A stretch of DNA of 64,000 nt, from NCBI GenBank assembly GCA_017451915.1, contig JAFTNJ010000039.1, positions 1 to 64,000 of the forward strand. Direction: 5' to 3'. This DNA comes from Clostridia bacterium (GTDB lineage: Bacteria; Bacillota; Clostridia; Oscillospirales; CAG-272). Positions 51,073 through 60,272 of the stretch are shown piece by piece. Made by a program: the position numbers and the translations under genes. Every line of letters begins with the position of its first letter. Within the stretch, counting starts at the first letter, position 1. The notes under the pieces were generated by a model. The model did no database searches, was not told where the DNA came from, and saw nothing but the letters and a program-made list of their open reading frames with translations.

Positions 51073-54000
51073 TTATTCGTAGAGCTTGCCCATCTTGAGC
51101 AGTCTCTCGTACTTCGCCTTTGCGTTGGCATCTGCCTTTGCAAACAGGTCAGCCGCTCTTTCGGGGAAGGACTGAGCCAGACGAGCGTAACGAGCCTCGG
51201 ACTTAATGAACTCGATATAATCCGCGGTGGGAGCCTTGGAGTCGATGGTCAACTTGTTGGACTCGAGAGTAGGATTATAGCGGAACATCTGCCAGTAGCC
51301 TGCCTCTACTGCCTTCTTCATTTCGAGCTGGCAGTTCTGCATGGTGCCCTTAATTCCGTGCATTTCGCAAGGAGCGTAACCAATGATCAAGGAAGGTCCG
51401 TTGTAAGCCTCAGCTTCCTTCAGAGCCTTGAGCAGCTGGTTCATATCAGCACCCATAGCAACCTGTGCTACGTATACGTAACCGTAGGACATAGCGATCT
51501 CTGCAAGGTTCTTCTTGCCGATTGCCTTACCTGCAGCAGCGAACTGTGCAACCTGGCCTACCTGAGAAGCCTTGGATGCCTGTCCACCGGTGTTGGAGTA
51601 AACCTCGGTATCGAATACGAATACGTTTACGTCTTCGCCGGAAGCCAGAACGTGGTCCAGACCGCCAAAGCCGATGTCGTATGCCCATCCGTCACCACCG
51701 AAGATCCATACGGACTTCTTAGCGAGGTAATCCTTCTCGGCCAGGATCGCGGGAGCGGTGGGACAGCCTGCAGCAGCAGCCTTCTCCAGCTCAACGATCA
51801 GAGCCTTGGTAGCCTCGGTGTTCTTCTCGCCGTCCTCTGCGGTTGCAAAGTAAGCCTCGGCAGCAGCCTTGAACTCGGCGGAAGCCTTATCGGAAGCAGC
51901 CATTTCCTGAACCTTGCCCATGAGGCGGTCGCGAATGGTCTTCTGACCCAGAGCAATACCCAAACCGTGCTCGGCGTTGTCCTCGAACAGGGAGTTTGCC
52001 CAAGCGGGACCGTGACCGGTCTCCTTGTTTACGGTGTAAGGAGTTGCGGGAGCGGAGCCACCCCAAATGGAGGAGCATCCGGTTGCGTTGGAGATATACA
52101 TTCTCTCACCGAACAGCTGGGTTACCAGACGAGCGTAAGAGGTCTCGGCACAACCTGCGCAAGAGCCGGAGAACTCAAGCAGGGGCTGCTTGAACTGGCT
52201 GCCCTTAACGGTTGCGTTGATGAGCTCCTTCTTCTCGGATACGTTGGCAACGGCGTAGTCCCAAGGAGCCTGCTGATCGCCCTGGGTAGAAGCCAGAACC
52301 ATCTCGATAGCGGTGCCAAGCTTGGGATTGTTGTTCACGGGACATGCCTTTACGCAGAGGGTACAACCCATGCAGTCTGCGGGAGAGATGGACATGGTGA
52401 ACTTGTAGTTGGTCTTAATTACGGGCTTAGCGGCAAACTTGGTCGCTGCGGGAGCATTTGCAGCCTCCTCCTCGGTCATTGCGAAGGGACGGATGCAAGC
52501 GTGAGGACATACGAATGCGCAGTTGTTACACTGGATACAAGCCTCGGGGTTCCAGGTAGGAACGTAAACGGCAACGCCGCGCTTCTCGGAAGCGGTAGAG
52601 CCCTGGGGGAAGGTACCGTCAACGTAATCGTTGAAGGCAGAAACGGGAAGGCTGTCGCCTGCCATTGCGTTGGTGGGGTTCACCACGGTGTTTACAAACT
52701 TCTCCAGGTCTGCTCTCTTGCTGGTGAATGCAGCCTTGGGAGCGTCGGGAGCGCAGTTCTTCCATGCCTCGGGAACCTTGATTTCAACGTAAGCGTCAGC
52801 GCCTGCGTCGATCGCGGCATAGTTGAGGTCAACGATGGCCTGGCCCTTCTTGATGTAGGACTTGTATGCGGCCTTCTTCATGTACTCGATCGCCTCGTCC
52901 TTGGGCAGGATGTTGGCCAGAGAGAAGAATGCGGACTGAAGAACGGTGTTCTTAACCTTTGCGTTACCGATCTGCTTGGTAGCAATGGTGGTAGCGTCGA
53001 TGGTGATGAACTTAATATTGTTGTTGGCAATGTAAGCCTTTACCTGGCCGGGCAGATGCTCGTCCAGCTCCTCGGCAGACCATGCGCAGTCCAGCAGGAA
53101 GGTACCGCCGGGCTTAACGTCGGAGATCATGTCGTACTTCTTGAGGTATGCGGAGTTGTGGCAAGCAACGAAGTTTGCCTTGTTAATGTAGTAGGAAGAC
53201 TTAATGGGGCTATCACCGAAGCGCAGGTGGGAAATGGTGATACCGGAGGTCTTCTTGGAGTCATACTGGAAGTATGCCTGAATGTACTTGTCGGTGTGGT
53301 CACCAATGATCTTAATGGAGTTCTTGTTTGCACCAACGGTACCGTCGCCGCCCAGACCCCAGAACTTGCAGGAGATGGTGTCAGCGGATGCGGTGTCGGG
53401 AGCAACAGTCTCTTCCAGAGAGTGACCGGTCACGTCGTCTACGATACCAATGGTAAAGTTGTTCTTGGGCTCGTCCTTGGCCAGGTTTGCAAATACGGCA
53501 AAGATGGAGGAAGGAGGAGTATCTTTGGAGCCCAGACCGTAGCGTCCGCCAACGATCTTAGCGTTTACCTTACCTGCCAGAGCAGTAACAACGTCCAGGT
53601 ACAGAGGCTCGCCAAGAGCGCCGGGCTCCTTGGTTCTGTCCAGAACGGCAATCTTCTTAGCGGTTGCGGGAATGGCCTCGATCAGCTTCTCGGCAACGAA
53701 GGGTCTGTACAGACGAACCTTGATCAGACCTACCTTCTCGCCTGCGGCCAGCATGTAGTCGATGACTTCCTCGGCAACGTCACAAACGGAGCCCATAGCA
53801 ATGATAACTCTCTCTGCATCGGGTGCGCCGTAGTAGTTGAAGAGCTTGTAGTTGGTGCCGATCTTTGCGTTTACCTTATCCATGTACTCCTCAACGATGG
53901 CGGGAAGAGCCTCGTAGTAGGGGTTGCATGCTTCTCTGTGCTGGAAGAAGATATCGCCGTTCTCTGCGGAGCCGCGGAGTACGGGGTGCTCGGGATTCAG

Positions 54001-54648
54001 AGCGCGAGCGCGGAAGCCGGCAATGGCATCCTTGTCAACCATCTCTTCGAGATCCTTGTAGTCCCAAGCCTCGATCTTCTGAACCTCGTGAGAGGTACGG
54101 AAGCCGTCGAAGAAGTTCAGGAAGGGAACGCGGCTCTTGATGGTAGCCAGGTGAGCAACGGCACCCAGGTCCATGATCTCCTGCTGGTTGGTCTCAGCCA
54201 TCATAGCAAAGCCGGTCTGACGGCAAGCGTAAACGTCGGAGTGATCACCGAAGATGTTCAGAGCGTGAGAAGCTACGCAACGTGCGGATACGTGGATCAC
54301 GCAAGGAAGCAGCTCGCCCGCGATCTTGTACATGTTGGGGATCATCAGGAGAAGTCCCTGAGACGCGGTGTAGGTGGTGGTGAGAGCACCGGCAGCCAGA
54401 GAGCCGTGAACGGCACCTGCGGCACCTGCCTCGGACTGCATCTCCATCACCTTAACGGTGTCGCCGAAGATGTTTCTTGCGGGTTCGCCGAAGATGTTCT
54501 TATCGGTAGCAGCCCAAGTGTCGGTCACTTCTGCCATGGGAGAGGAAGGAGTGATCGGGTAGATGGCAGCAACCTCGGTGAACGCGTAAGATACGTGCGC
54601 CGCGGCGGTGTTACCATCCATGGAAAGCTTTTTTCTTTCAATAGCCAT
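51073..54648 (-). CDS. nifJ: Pyruvate:ferredoxin (flavodoxin) oxidoreductase
   Basis: A 1191-residue single-chain PFOR that splits pyruvate to acetyl-CoA and CO2 and reduces ferredoxin. Domain order is standard: N-terminal pyrimidine-binding domain (YAFTEVAAIYPITPSSPMAE), domain II and gamma domain (GDGTVGANKNSIKII), two [4Fe-4S] clusters (CIQCNNCAFVCPHAC near 700; CMGCTLCVKACPV near 760), then the thiamine-diphosphate domain (GDGWAYDIGFGGLDHV; SNTGGQASKAS). Start at MAIERKK with AGGAGG 11 bases upstream. Single gene with its own promoter and terminator. Confidence 0.97.
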   Translation of the reverse strand: MAIERKKLSMDGNTAAAHVSYAFTEVAAIYPITPSSPMAEVTDTWAATDKNIFGEPARNIFGDTVKVMEMQSEAGAAGAVHGSLAAGALTTTYTASQGLLLMIPNMYKIAGELLPCVIHVSARCVASHALNIFGDHSDVYACRQTGFAMMAETNQQEIMDLGAVAHLATIKSRVPFLNFFDGFRTSHEVQKIEAWDYKDLEEMVDKDAIAGFRARALNPEHPVLRGSAENGDIFFQHREACNPYYEALPAIVEEYMDKVNAKIGTNYKLFNYYGAPDAERVIIAMGSVCDVAEEVIDYMLAAGEKVGLIKVRLYRPFVAEKLIEAIPATAKKIAVLDRTKEPGALGEPLYLDVVTALAGKVNAKIVGGRYGLGSKDTPPSSIFAVFANLAKDEPKNNFTIGIVDDVTGHSLEETVAPDTASADTISCKFWGLGGDGTVGANKNSIKIIGDHTDKYIQAYFQYDSKKTSGITISHLRFGDSPIKSSYYINKANFVACHNSAYLKKYDMISDVKPGGTFLLDCAWSAEELDEHLPGQVKAYIANNNIKFITIDATTIATKQIGNAKVKNTVLQSAFFSLANILPKDEAIEYMKKAAYKSYIKKGQAIVDLNYAAIDAGADAYVEIKVPEAWKNCAPDAPKAAFTSKRADLEKFVNTVVNPTNAMAGDSLPVSAFNDYVDGTFPQGSTASEKRGVAVYVPTWNPEACIQCNNCAFVCPHACIRPFAMTEEEAANAPAATKFAAKPVIKTNYKFTMSISPADCMGCTLCVKACPVNNNPKLGTAIEMVLASTQGDQQAPWDYAVANVSEKKELINATVKGSQFKQPLLEFSGSCAGCAETSYARLVTQLFGERMYISNATGCSSIWGGSAPATPYTVNKETGHGPAWANSLFEDNAEHGLGIALGQKTIRDRLMGKVQEMAASDKASAEFKAAAEAYFATAEDGEKNTEATKALIVELEKAAAAGCPTAPAILAEKDYLAKKSVWIFGGDGWAYDIGFGGLDHVLASGEDVNVFVFDTEVYSNTGGQASKASQVGQVAQFAAAGKAIGKKNLAEIAMSYGYVYVAQVAMGADMNQLLKALKEAEAYNGPSLIIGYAPCEMHGIKGTMQNCQLEMKKAVEAGYWQMFRYNPTLESNKLTIDSKAPTADYIEFIKSEARYARLAQSFPERAADLFAKADANAKAKYERLLKMGKLYE

Positions 54649-54695
54649 GAGTAAATGAACCTCCTGTTTTTTAGTTAAATTTCTAACCAACTTAT

Positions 54696-54724
54696 ATGAT
54701 AGCATATTTTCAAACAAAAGTAAA
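54696..54724 (-). promoter_or_regulatory. Promoter of the PFOR gene
   Basis: TTTACT (54719-54724) and TATCAT (54696-54701), 17-base spacer, read leftwards. Confidence 0.6.
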
Positions 54725-55020
54725 GAGATTTTTGAAAAAAAGAGGCGTTAATTTCTTATTTTTATAGAAAACCTTCCCTTTTTTCCGCAAAAATTCGACC
54801 TCGAGGGGCCGTCCCCCCGCGTTTTCCCGACGGTCTTCGCCAAAAATCCCCTTCCCGCATAGACTGACGGTGAGGGCGTCTCCCCGCGGAAGAAAATTCC
54901 TCCGGGCAAACTTTGGGAAAACCGATTAAACCCCGCCCGGGAACGGGAAGAATACCAACAGCCGCCCCGAAGGCGCACCGGGGCGCGGCATCGCCAACAA
55001 AAGAAAGGATACCAAGGAGC
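54725..55020. other. Gap without recognised feature
   Basis: GC-rich spacer between the PFOR promoter and the mazF-like gene. Open frames here are not supported by ribosome sites or similarity; no repeat was recognised and no clear promoter for the toxin gene could be picked. Confidence 0.5.
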
Positions 55021-55548
55021 ATGAGCATCCGTCGAGGAGATATTTATTACGCCGATCTGAGTCCCGTGGTGGGCTCGGAGCAGGGGGGATTGCGCCCCGT
55101 TCTCATTATTCAAAACGACATTGGAAACCGATACAGCCCAACGGTCATTGCCGCCGCCATTACCTCCCGCATGAGCAAGGCCCGTTTGCCCACCCACATC
55201 GACATCTACGCCGAGCGCGTAGGACTGCAAAAGGACTCGGTGATCCTCCTGGAGCAGATCCGCACCCTGGACAAACGCCGACTCAAGGAAAAGATGGGAC
55301 ATCTGGACGACGCGGTGATGGATCACGTCAACACCGCCATTGCCATCAGCTTTGGCCTTGGCTCTCCCCAGGAGGACGCTGAAGCACGGGCAAGGATGCA
55401 ACGGGTGCAACGAGGCTACGCCGCGCCCGCGACCCCCGCCGCCCCTGCCGCAACGGCTCCTCTGCCCCCCGCCGCCGCGTCGGTGGCATCTCCTACCTCT
55501 CCCACGGCCGACACCCTGCCGGGGCCCCCGAACCAAATCCAATCATAA
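55021..55548 (+). CDS. MazF/PemK-family endoribonuclease toxin with Pro/Ala-rich tail
   Basis: A 175-residue protein. Residues 1-118 closely match the EndoA/NdoA/MazF type: [40 protein letters not shown] and [21 protein letters not shown], an mRNA interferase. Residues about 119-175 are an unusual Ala/Pro/Thr-rich tail. The start at MSIRRG is fixed by family alignment; AAGGAG is only one base away and GAAAGGAT about 11. No antitoxin gene (ndoAI/mazE) was found upstream, so it may be encoded elsewhere. Confidence 0.88.
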   Translation: MSIRRGDIYYADLSPVVGSEQGGLRPVLIIQNDIGNRYSPTVIAAAITSRMSKARLPTHIDIYAERVGLQKDSVILLEQIRTLDKRRLKEKMGHLDDAVMDHVNTAIAISFGLGSPQEDAEARARMQRVQRGYAAPATPAAPAATAPLPPAAASVASPTSPTADTLPGPPNQIQS

Positions 55549-55601
55549 CTCCTGACGTCTTTGATACTATTTCAAAAGTACAAGGAAAAGAACGAAAAAA
55601 C

Positions 55602-55630
55602 TTGCAATTTCTCCCAAGGCGTGGTATACT
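55602..55630 (+). promoter_or_regulatory. Promoter of the EEP-GLUG lipoprotein gene
   Basis: TTGCAA (55602-55607) and TATACT (55625-55630), 17-base spacer. Confidence 0.8.
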
Positions 55631-55675
55631 GTTCTCAAGCGAATCCCCGATTCTATATTTTAAAGGAGAACAGCC

Positions 55676-58600
55676 ATGAAGAAACGCTACCGTTTGTTAT
55701 CGATCCTGCTGCTCTGCGTTCTGCTCCTTCCCACCCTTGCCTCCTGCGCTCTGCGGGGCGGTATGGTACAGGGAATGTTGGATCCCAACGCTTACGCCCC
55801 GGACGGAAATCTGCAAAATCTCTCGACCGCCACCGATCAAACCGACATCCGCGTGATGAGCTTTAACATCCGCGGCAACCTCTCCTCCGACACGGTGAAG
55901 AAGGCTCGCCGCACCGGCGCGGTGATCCAGGAGATCCTCTCCCACAGCCCCGCCCTTTTGGGTCTGCAGGAGGATAACAAGACCTGGCACAACTCCTACC
56001 TGCTCTCGGCCCTGGGAGACGACGGCTACAAGCGGATTGCCTCCAACAGCGTCTATGCCAGCGGCGAATACTGCGCCATCTACTACGATCCCGCCGTGGT
56101 GGGCGAGCCCCTGGAATCGGGCTCCCGGTACCTGACCTACACCGGAACCAATACGGCCAACGCGTTGCGCTTTTCCGACGTGACCGCCGCCGAGCGCGCC
56201 GCGCTGAATATCACCTCAACCGCCACCATGCGCTCCACCCATACCATCTATTATTACAAGCCCGGCGATAGCACTCGCTATTCCGAGAGCGACGCCGTGC
56301 TGGACGTCCGCCTCATGTCCTACGGCGTCTTCCGCGTGGACGGACAGACCTTCCTCTACGTCAACACCCATCTCCAGCACCGCAGCCAGACCGGTAACCT
56401 TGCCACCTACGTGCCCGAGTTCCTGCAGCTCCGGGAAAAGGAGCGCATGGCGCAATGGAACATTCTGCAATCCTATATTGCCGAGATCCGCGGACGCTAC
56501 GGCGACATCCCCGTGGTGATCACCGGGGACATGAACGACGTTCCCGGAAGTGCCTCCTATCTGCACTTCATTGGTGCCGAGGAAAGCGACTCCGCGGTTC
56601 CCTATGAGAACGCCTCCTACGTGGCAGACATCCGCCGCGGCCCCGACGGCACCTGGAACGCCGCCTACAGCAAGTCCGGCGGCGATAACCCTGAACTGCT
56701 CAAGAACATCAGCATCACCACCGACCGCACCGCCTCCTCGACCCTGGACTACTGCTTCCTCTCCCCCAACGGGTGGACCGTCAAGCAGTATCAGGTGGGC
56801 GACGGACGGGTAAAATATACCGAGACGGTAGACGGCACCACCTCCACCGGTTACGTATATACCTCCGACCACCGCTCCATCATCATTGATCTTCAGCTGG
56901 GGGCGTCCGACGAGCCCATGACCCTGCAGCTGCCGGGCAAGGAGACCTCCCCCATCTCGGTATACAGCGGCACCGCCGACACCTCCTGGTACACGGAGGA
57001 TCCCGACAAGACCGAGTACATCCTCACCACCGCCGACCAGCTCATGGGTATGATCAACCTCCGCCAATCCTCCAAGGGTGCCATTACCTTTGAGGGCGTG
57101 ACCATTCGTCTGGGGGCCAACATGGTATTCAACGAGCTGAAGGATGGCGTGACCACCTTCACCGATCCCTCGGATTGGAAGACCAAGCATGAATGGACAC
57201 AGCTCCACTCCGCCTACGCCTTTAAGGGCACCTTTGACGGCCAAGGACACTATATTTCGGGACTGTATATGCCCTGCGGCTCGGGCGTAAAGGGTATGCT
57301 TGGCGGCCTTGGCGGTCAGGTAGAGGTCAAGAACTTCGCCCTGGTCAACAGCTACATTCAGGCGCCCAACGCCAGCGGCAAGAACACCCTTGGCACCGTT
57401 GCCGCCAAAACCGATAACCATACCACGGCGACCTTCTATAATCTCTACTCCGATTGCATCATCGCCGAGGGCAACCAGCTCTTCTACCTCTGCGGCGGCA
57501 TTCTCGGCTCGGCCGCAGGCACCAACAGCAAGATCACTATGGACCACTGCACCTATGCCGGCGCAATTTGCGTATCCGGAGAAAAGGTAGGTGGTCTGGT
57601 GGGACAGGTCAACGACTCCACCTCCACCCTAACGCTGACCAACTGCGTCAACCTGGGTCGTCTGGAGGGCGGCAACTACACCGGCGGTCTGGTGGGCTAT
57701 CTCCGCGCCGCCGACGCCACCCTGACCAACTGCGCAAACCTGGGCAACCTGAAGGCTCTGCGTATGTCGGGCGGTCTGGTGGGTGCCATCGTCAGCACAC
57801 CGGTCTTTGCCATTTCGGACTGTGCCGTGAACGCAAACCTGGATTTCTCCGGAATTGGCGAGGGCGGCACCGAGGAAGATCCCGTCAGCGTCCCCGAGGG
57901 CTGCCAGGTAGGTGGCCTCATCGGCAAAACCTACGCCATCACCGACATTGGCTACATTTCGGGCTGCACGGTTGCCGGAACCATGAAGGCAACCAAGTCC
58001 ATTGCCACCGCCTTCCCCGATGACTCTACCACCGAGGAGCAGGAGACCGACGAATACGCCTCGGGTGCCATTCTCGGCTTCCACGCCCTGTATAGCGATA
58101 ACATCAAGCAAACCGGAAAGGTGCTTTCGTACCTCCGCTTCGATACCATTCTGGTCTCCATGACCATGATCGACACCGAAAGCTACCTGGGCGGCACCCG
58201 AAACGCCCCCATCAACAGCACCCACTCCAAGGTATCCTTTAGCCATATTCTTTACGATGCCGACAAGTTTGATCCCAACGCCATGACCCTTTGGGGGACC
58301 CGCACCGACAAAGACCGTACGCTGGACAACAGCGGTGAGAAGAACGATCAGATCAGCAACGTGCACGGCTATACCACCGCCGAGCTGATGACCCGCAACG
58401 GCAAAAACGACAAGGTCACCACCTCCGGCGCCGCCATCAACTACTTCCCCTGGACGGCGGCCTTCTACAACTGGTCGGCAATCGACGCCGCCGTGATGGT
58501 GCGCACCCCGGCCCTGAAGACCTGCATCGACACCGCCCTGGGTCTGCAGGATCTGCGTCTGATTGGCTATCAGAGCCGCGTCAACGCCCAGAACGCCGCC

Positions 58601-58942
58601 CTCTCCGACTACCGCTTTGTGGCCGTGATGGAGGATTTCAGCCTTCCCGCCGCAGGCTTTGTGGTCACCATGACCTACGAGGAAAACGGGGAAACGGTGG
58701 TTCGCTCCCACCGCTCCTATTGCACCAACGCCTACCGCTTGGTGCAGGGTGGCGGCATCACCTACACCGCCCAAAGCTACGGCGGTGACTACCTCTATAC
58801 CATCACGCTCTCGGGTGTGCCCAACGCGGTCACTAACCTCCGCGTGGAGATCCAACCCTTTGCCGCCGAAAGCGTGGACGGTGAGACGATTCTGTACGAT
58901 AACTATTTCGTCCGTACCGTAGTCCTCAACCCCGCCAATTAA
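55676..58942 (+). CDS. Surface lipoprotein: exo/endonuclease/phosphatase domain plus GLUG repeats
   Basis: A 1088-residue protein with a lipobox (LASC, Cys25). Residues about 56-405 form an exo/endonuclease/phosphatase fold with its active-site motifs: SFNIRGN, LLGLQEDN, NTHLQHR, GDMNDVPGS, LDYCFLS and SDHRSI. Residues about 510-620 include FKGTFDGQGHYISGL, and from about 638 come GLUG-type units GGLVGQ, GGLVGY, GGLVGA and GGLIGK at roughly 30-45 residue steps. The C-terminal third has no recognised domain. Likely cell-surface; could act on nucleic acid, lipid or glycan phosphate. Own promoter, ribosome site AAGGAG. Confidence 0.82.
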   Translation: MKKRYRLLSILLLCVLLLPTLASCALRGGMVQGMLDPNAYAPDGNLQNLSTATDQTDIRVMSFNIRGNLSSDTVKKARRTGAVIQEILSHSPALLGLQEDNKTWHNSYLLSALGDDGYKRIASNSVYASGEYCAIYYDPAVVGEPLESGSRYLTYTGTNTANALRFSDVTAAERAALNITSTATMRSTHTIYYYKPGDSTRYSESDAVLDVRLMSYGVFRVDGQTFLYVNTHLQHRSQTGNLATYVPEFLQLREKERMAQWNILQSYIAEIRGRYGDIPVVITGDMNDVPGSASYLHFIGAEESDSAVPYENASYVADIRRGPDGTWNAAYSKSGGDNPELLKNISITTDRTASSTLDYCFLSPNGWTVKQYQVGDGRVKYTETVDGTTSTGYVYTSDHRSIIIDLQLGASDEPMTLQLPGKETSPISVYSGTADTSWYTEDPDKTEYILTTADQLMGMINLRQSSKGAITFEGVTIRLGANMVFNELKDGVTTFTDPSDWKTKHEWTQLHSAYAFKGTFDGQGHYISGLYMPCGSGVKGMLGGLGGQVEVKNFALVNSYIQAPNASGKNTLGTVAAKTDNHTTATFYNLYSDCIIAEGNQLFYLCGGILGSAAGTNSKITMDHCTYAGAICVSGEKVGGLVGQVNDSTSTLTLTNCVNLGRLEGGNYTGGLVGYLRAADATLTNCANLGNLKALRMSGGLVGAIVSTPVFAISDCAVNANLDFSGIGEGGTEEDPVSVPEGCQVGGLIGKTYAITDIGYISGCTVAGTMKATKSIATAFPDDSTTEEQETDEYASGAILGFHALYSDNIKQTGKVLSYLRFDTILVSMTMIDTESYLGGTRNAPINSTHSKVSFSHILYDADKFDPNAMTLWGTRTDKDRTLDNSGEKNDQISNVHGYTTAELMTRNGKNDKVTTSGAAINYFPWTAAFYNWSAIDAAVMVRTPALKTCIDTALGLQDLRLIGYQSRVNAQNAALSDYRFVAVMEDFSLPAAGFVVTMTYEENGETVVRSHRSYCTNAYRLVQGGGITYTAQSYGGDYLYTITLSGVPNAVTNLRVEIQPFAAESVDGETILYDNYFVRTVVLNPAN

Positions 58943-58950
58943 TCTACCCC

Positions 58951-58981
58951 AACGGGGCACGTCTTTGTGACGTGTCCCGTT
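58951..58981 (+). terminator. Hairpin after the EEP-GLUG gene
   Basis: AACGGGGCACGTC/GACGTGTCCCGTT (one wobble) followed by CTTCTTC; a weak U-rich tail. Confidence 0.6.
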
Positions 58982-59041
58982 CTTCTTCGGTATACAGAGC
59001 AGGTTCCCAAAAAGAAATTCCTTCCAATTTTGAAAAAAGTA

Positions 59042-59070
59042 TTGACAAAAAACGAAATATATATTATACT
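59042..59070 (+). promoter_or_regulatory. Promoter of the dapA-dapB operon
   Basis: TTGACA (59042-59047) and TATACT (59065-59070), 17-base spacer. Confidence 0.9.
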
Positions 59071-59078
59071 GTAAAAAA

Positions 59079-59248
59079 TGGTAGAGGCGCGCCGGATCAT
59101 CAGTACCCGGCTCTACACACACCCTGCCCGGGTGAGAGCCGACGAAAGGGAACGGCGCCGAAGACGGTATACGGCAAAATACCGATCTGGCATGCGGAAC
59201 TAAGAGTCCGACTGCTGTCGCAGAAATGCGGAGTGCTATCCGAAAAAT
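59079..59248 (+). promoter_or_regulatory. Lysine riboswitch (L box)
   Basis: Aptamer core features are visible in order: AGAGGCGCG at the 5' side, AGTACCCGG, GAGAGCCGACGAAAGGGAACGGCGCCGAAG split over the P3/P4 region, and CTGGCATGCGGAACTAAGAGTCCG with the closing TGCGGAGTGCTATCC. It stands between a good promoter and dapA, the usual L-box position; with lysine bound, the downstream hairpins should stop transcription. Confidence 0.93.
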
Positions 59249-59249
59249 A

Positions 59250-59277
59250 CAATGTATCCCTGCATTGGTCTTTTTTT
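59250..59277 (+). terminator. First riboswitch terminator
   Basis: CAATGTA-TCCC-TGCATTG followed by GTC and seven T. Confidence 0.75.
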
Positions 59278-59279
59278 GC

Positions 59280-59308
59280 GTGATAGCTATGTCAGCTATC
59301 ACTTTTTG
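59280..59308 (+). terminator. Second riboswitch terminator
   Basis: GTGATAGCT-ATGTC-AGCTATCAC followed by TTTTTG. Confidence 0.85.
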
Positions 59309-59356
59309 TTTGGTCTTTACCATGCCAAAACAAATCATCAAAGGAGATTTCAAATC

Positions 59357-60244
59357 ATGAAGAACCCCATTTTTACCGGCGCGGCAACCGCCATCGTAAC
59401 CCCTATGACCGAGTCCGGCGTGGACTACGAGGCATACGGCAAGCTCATCGACTGGCAGATCGAGCAAGGCATTGACGCCATCGTTGCCGCCGGCACCACC
59501 GGCGAGGGCTCGACCCTGACCGATGCCGAGCACCGCGAGGTCCTGCGCTACACCGTAGAGCGGGTCAACCATCGCGTTCCCGTCATTGCCGGCACCGGCT
59601 CCAACGACATTGCCTACGCCATCGACCTCACCCGCTTTGCCTGTGAGATCGGCGCCGATGCCATGCTGGTAGTTACCCCCTATTACAACAAGGCAACGCA
59701 AAAGGGCCTGATCCAGTCCTTTACCGCCATTGCCGACGCTTCCACCAAGCCCCTCATTCTTTACAACGTACCCTCCCGTACCGGCTGCAACCTCACTCCC
59801 GAGAGCTGTGCCGTTCTGGCGGAGCATCCCAATATCGCTGCCATCAAGGAGGCAAGCGGAAACATCTCCCAGATCGCCAAGCTGGCGTCTTTGGTCGGTG
59901 ACAAAATGGACATCTACTCGGGCAACGACGATCAGATCGTTCCCATCCTCTCTCTGGGCGGCAAGGGCGTAATCTCGGTGCTCTCCAATCTGCTCCCCAA
60001 GGAGACCTCCCAAATGTGCCACAAGTATCTGGAGGGCGACGTGAAGACTGCCGCTGCCATGCAACTGGAATACATCGACCTGATTGACGCGCTCTTCTGC
60101 GAGGTCAACCCCATTCCCGTAAAGGCCGCCATGGCCAACATGGGCTTCTGTGAGAATATTCTGCGTCTGCCCCTGACGCCCATGGAGGCGCAAAACGAGG
60201 CCAAGCTGGTTGCCCTGATGAAGAAGGCCGGCATTGCTCTGTAA
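59357..60244 (+). CDS. dapA: 4-hydroxy-tetrahydrodipicolinate synthase
   Basis: A 295-residue aldolase-fold enzyme that condenses pyruvate with aspartate semialdehyde, the first step to lysine and diaminopimelate. GTTGEGSTL binds pyruvate, Tyr in YYNKATQKG and LYNVPSRTGC are family motifs, and the Schiff-base Lys lies in AIKEASGN. AAGGAGATTT precedes the start. First gene after the lysine riboswitch. Confidence 0.98.
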   Translation: MKNPIFTGAATAIVTPMTESGVDYEAYGKLIDWQIEQGIDAIVAAGTTGEGSTLTDAEHREVLRYTVERVNHRVPVIAGTGSNDIAYAIDLTRFACEIGADAMLVVTPYYNKATQKGLIQSFTAIADASTKPLILYNVPSRTGCNLTPESCAVLAEHPNIAAIKEASGNISQIAKLASLVGDKMDIYSGNDDQIVPILSLGGKGVISVLSNLLPKETSQMCHKYLEGDVKTAAAMQLEYIDLIDALFCEVNPIPVKAAMANMGFCENILRLPLTPMEAQNEAKLVALMKKAGIAL

Positions 60245-60272
60245 TCCAACTACGAAAAGGAATTTAAAAACC

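Noticed and set aside
51358..54654. Open frame of 1098 codons on the plus strand
   Set aside because: Antisense shadow of the PFOR gene; low-complexity Gly/Leu/Val-rich translation and no start signals.
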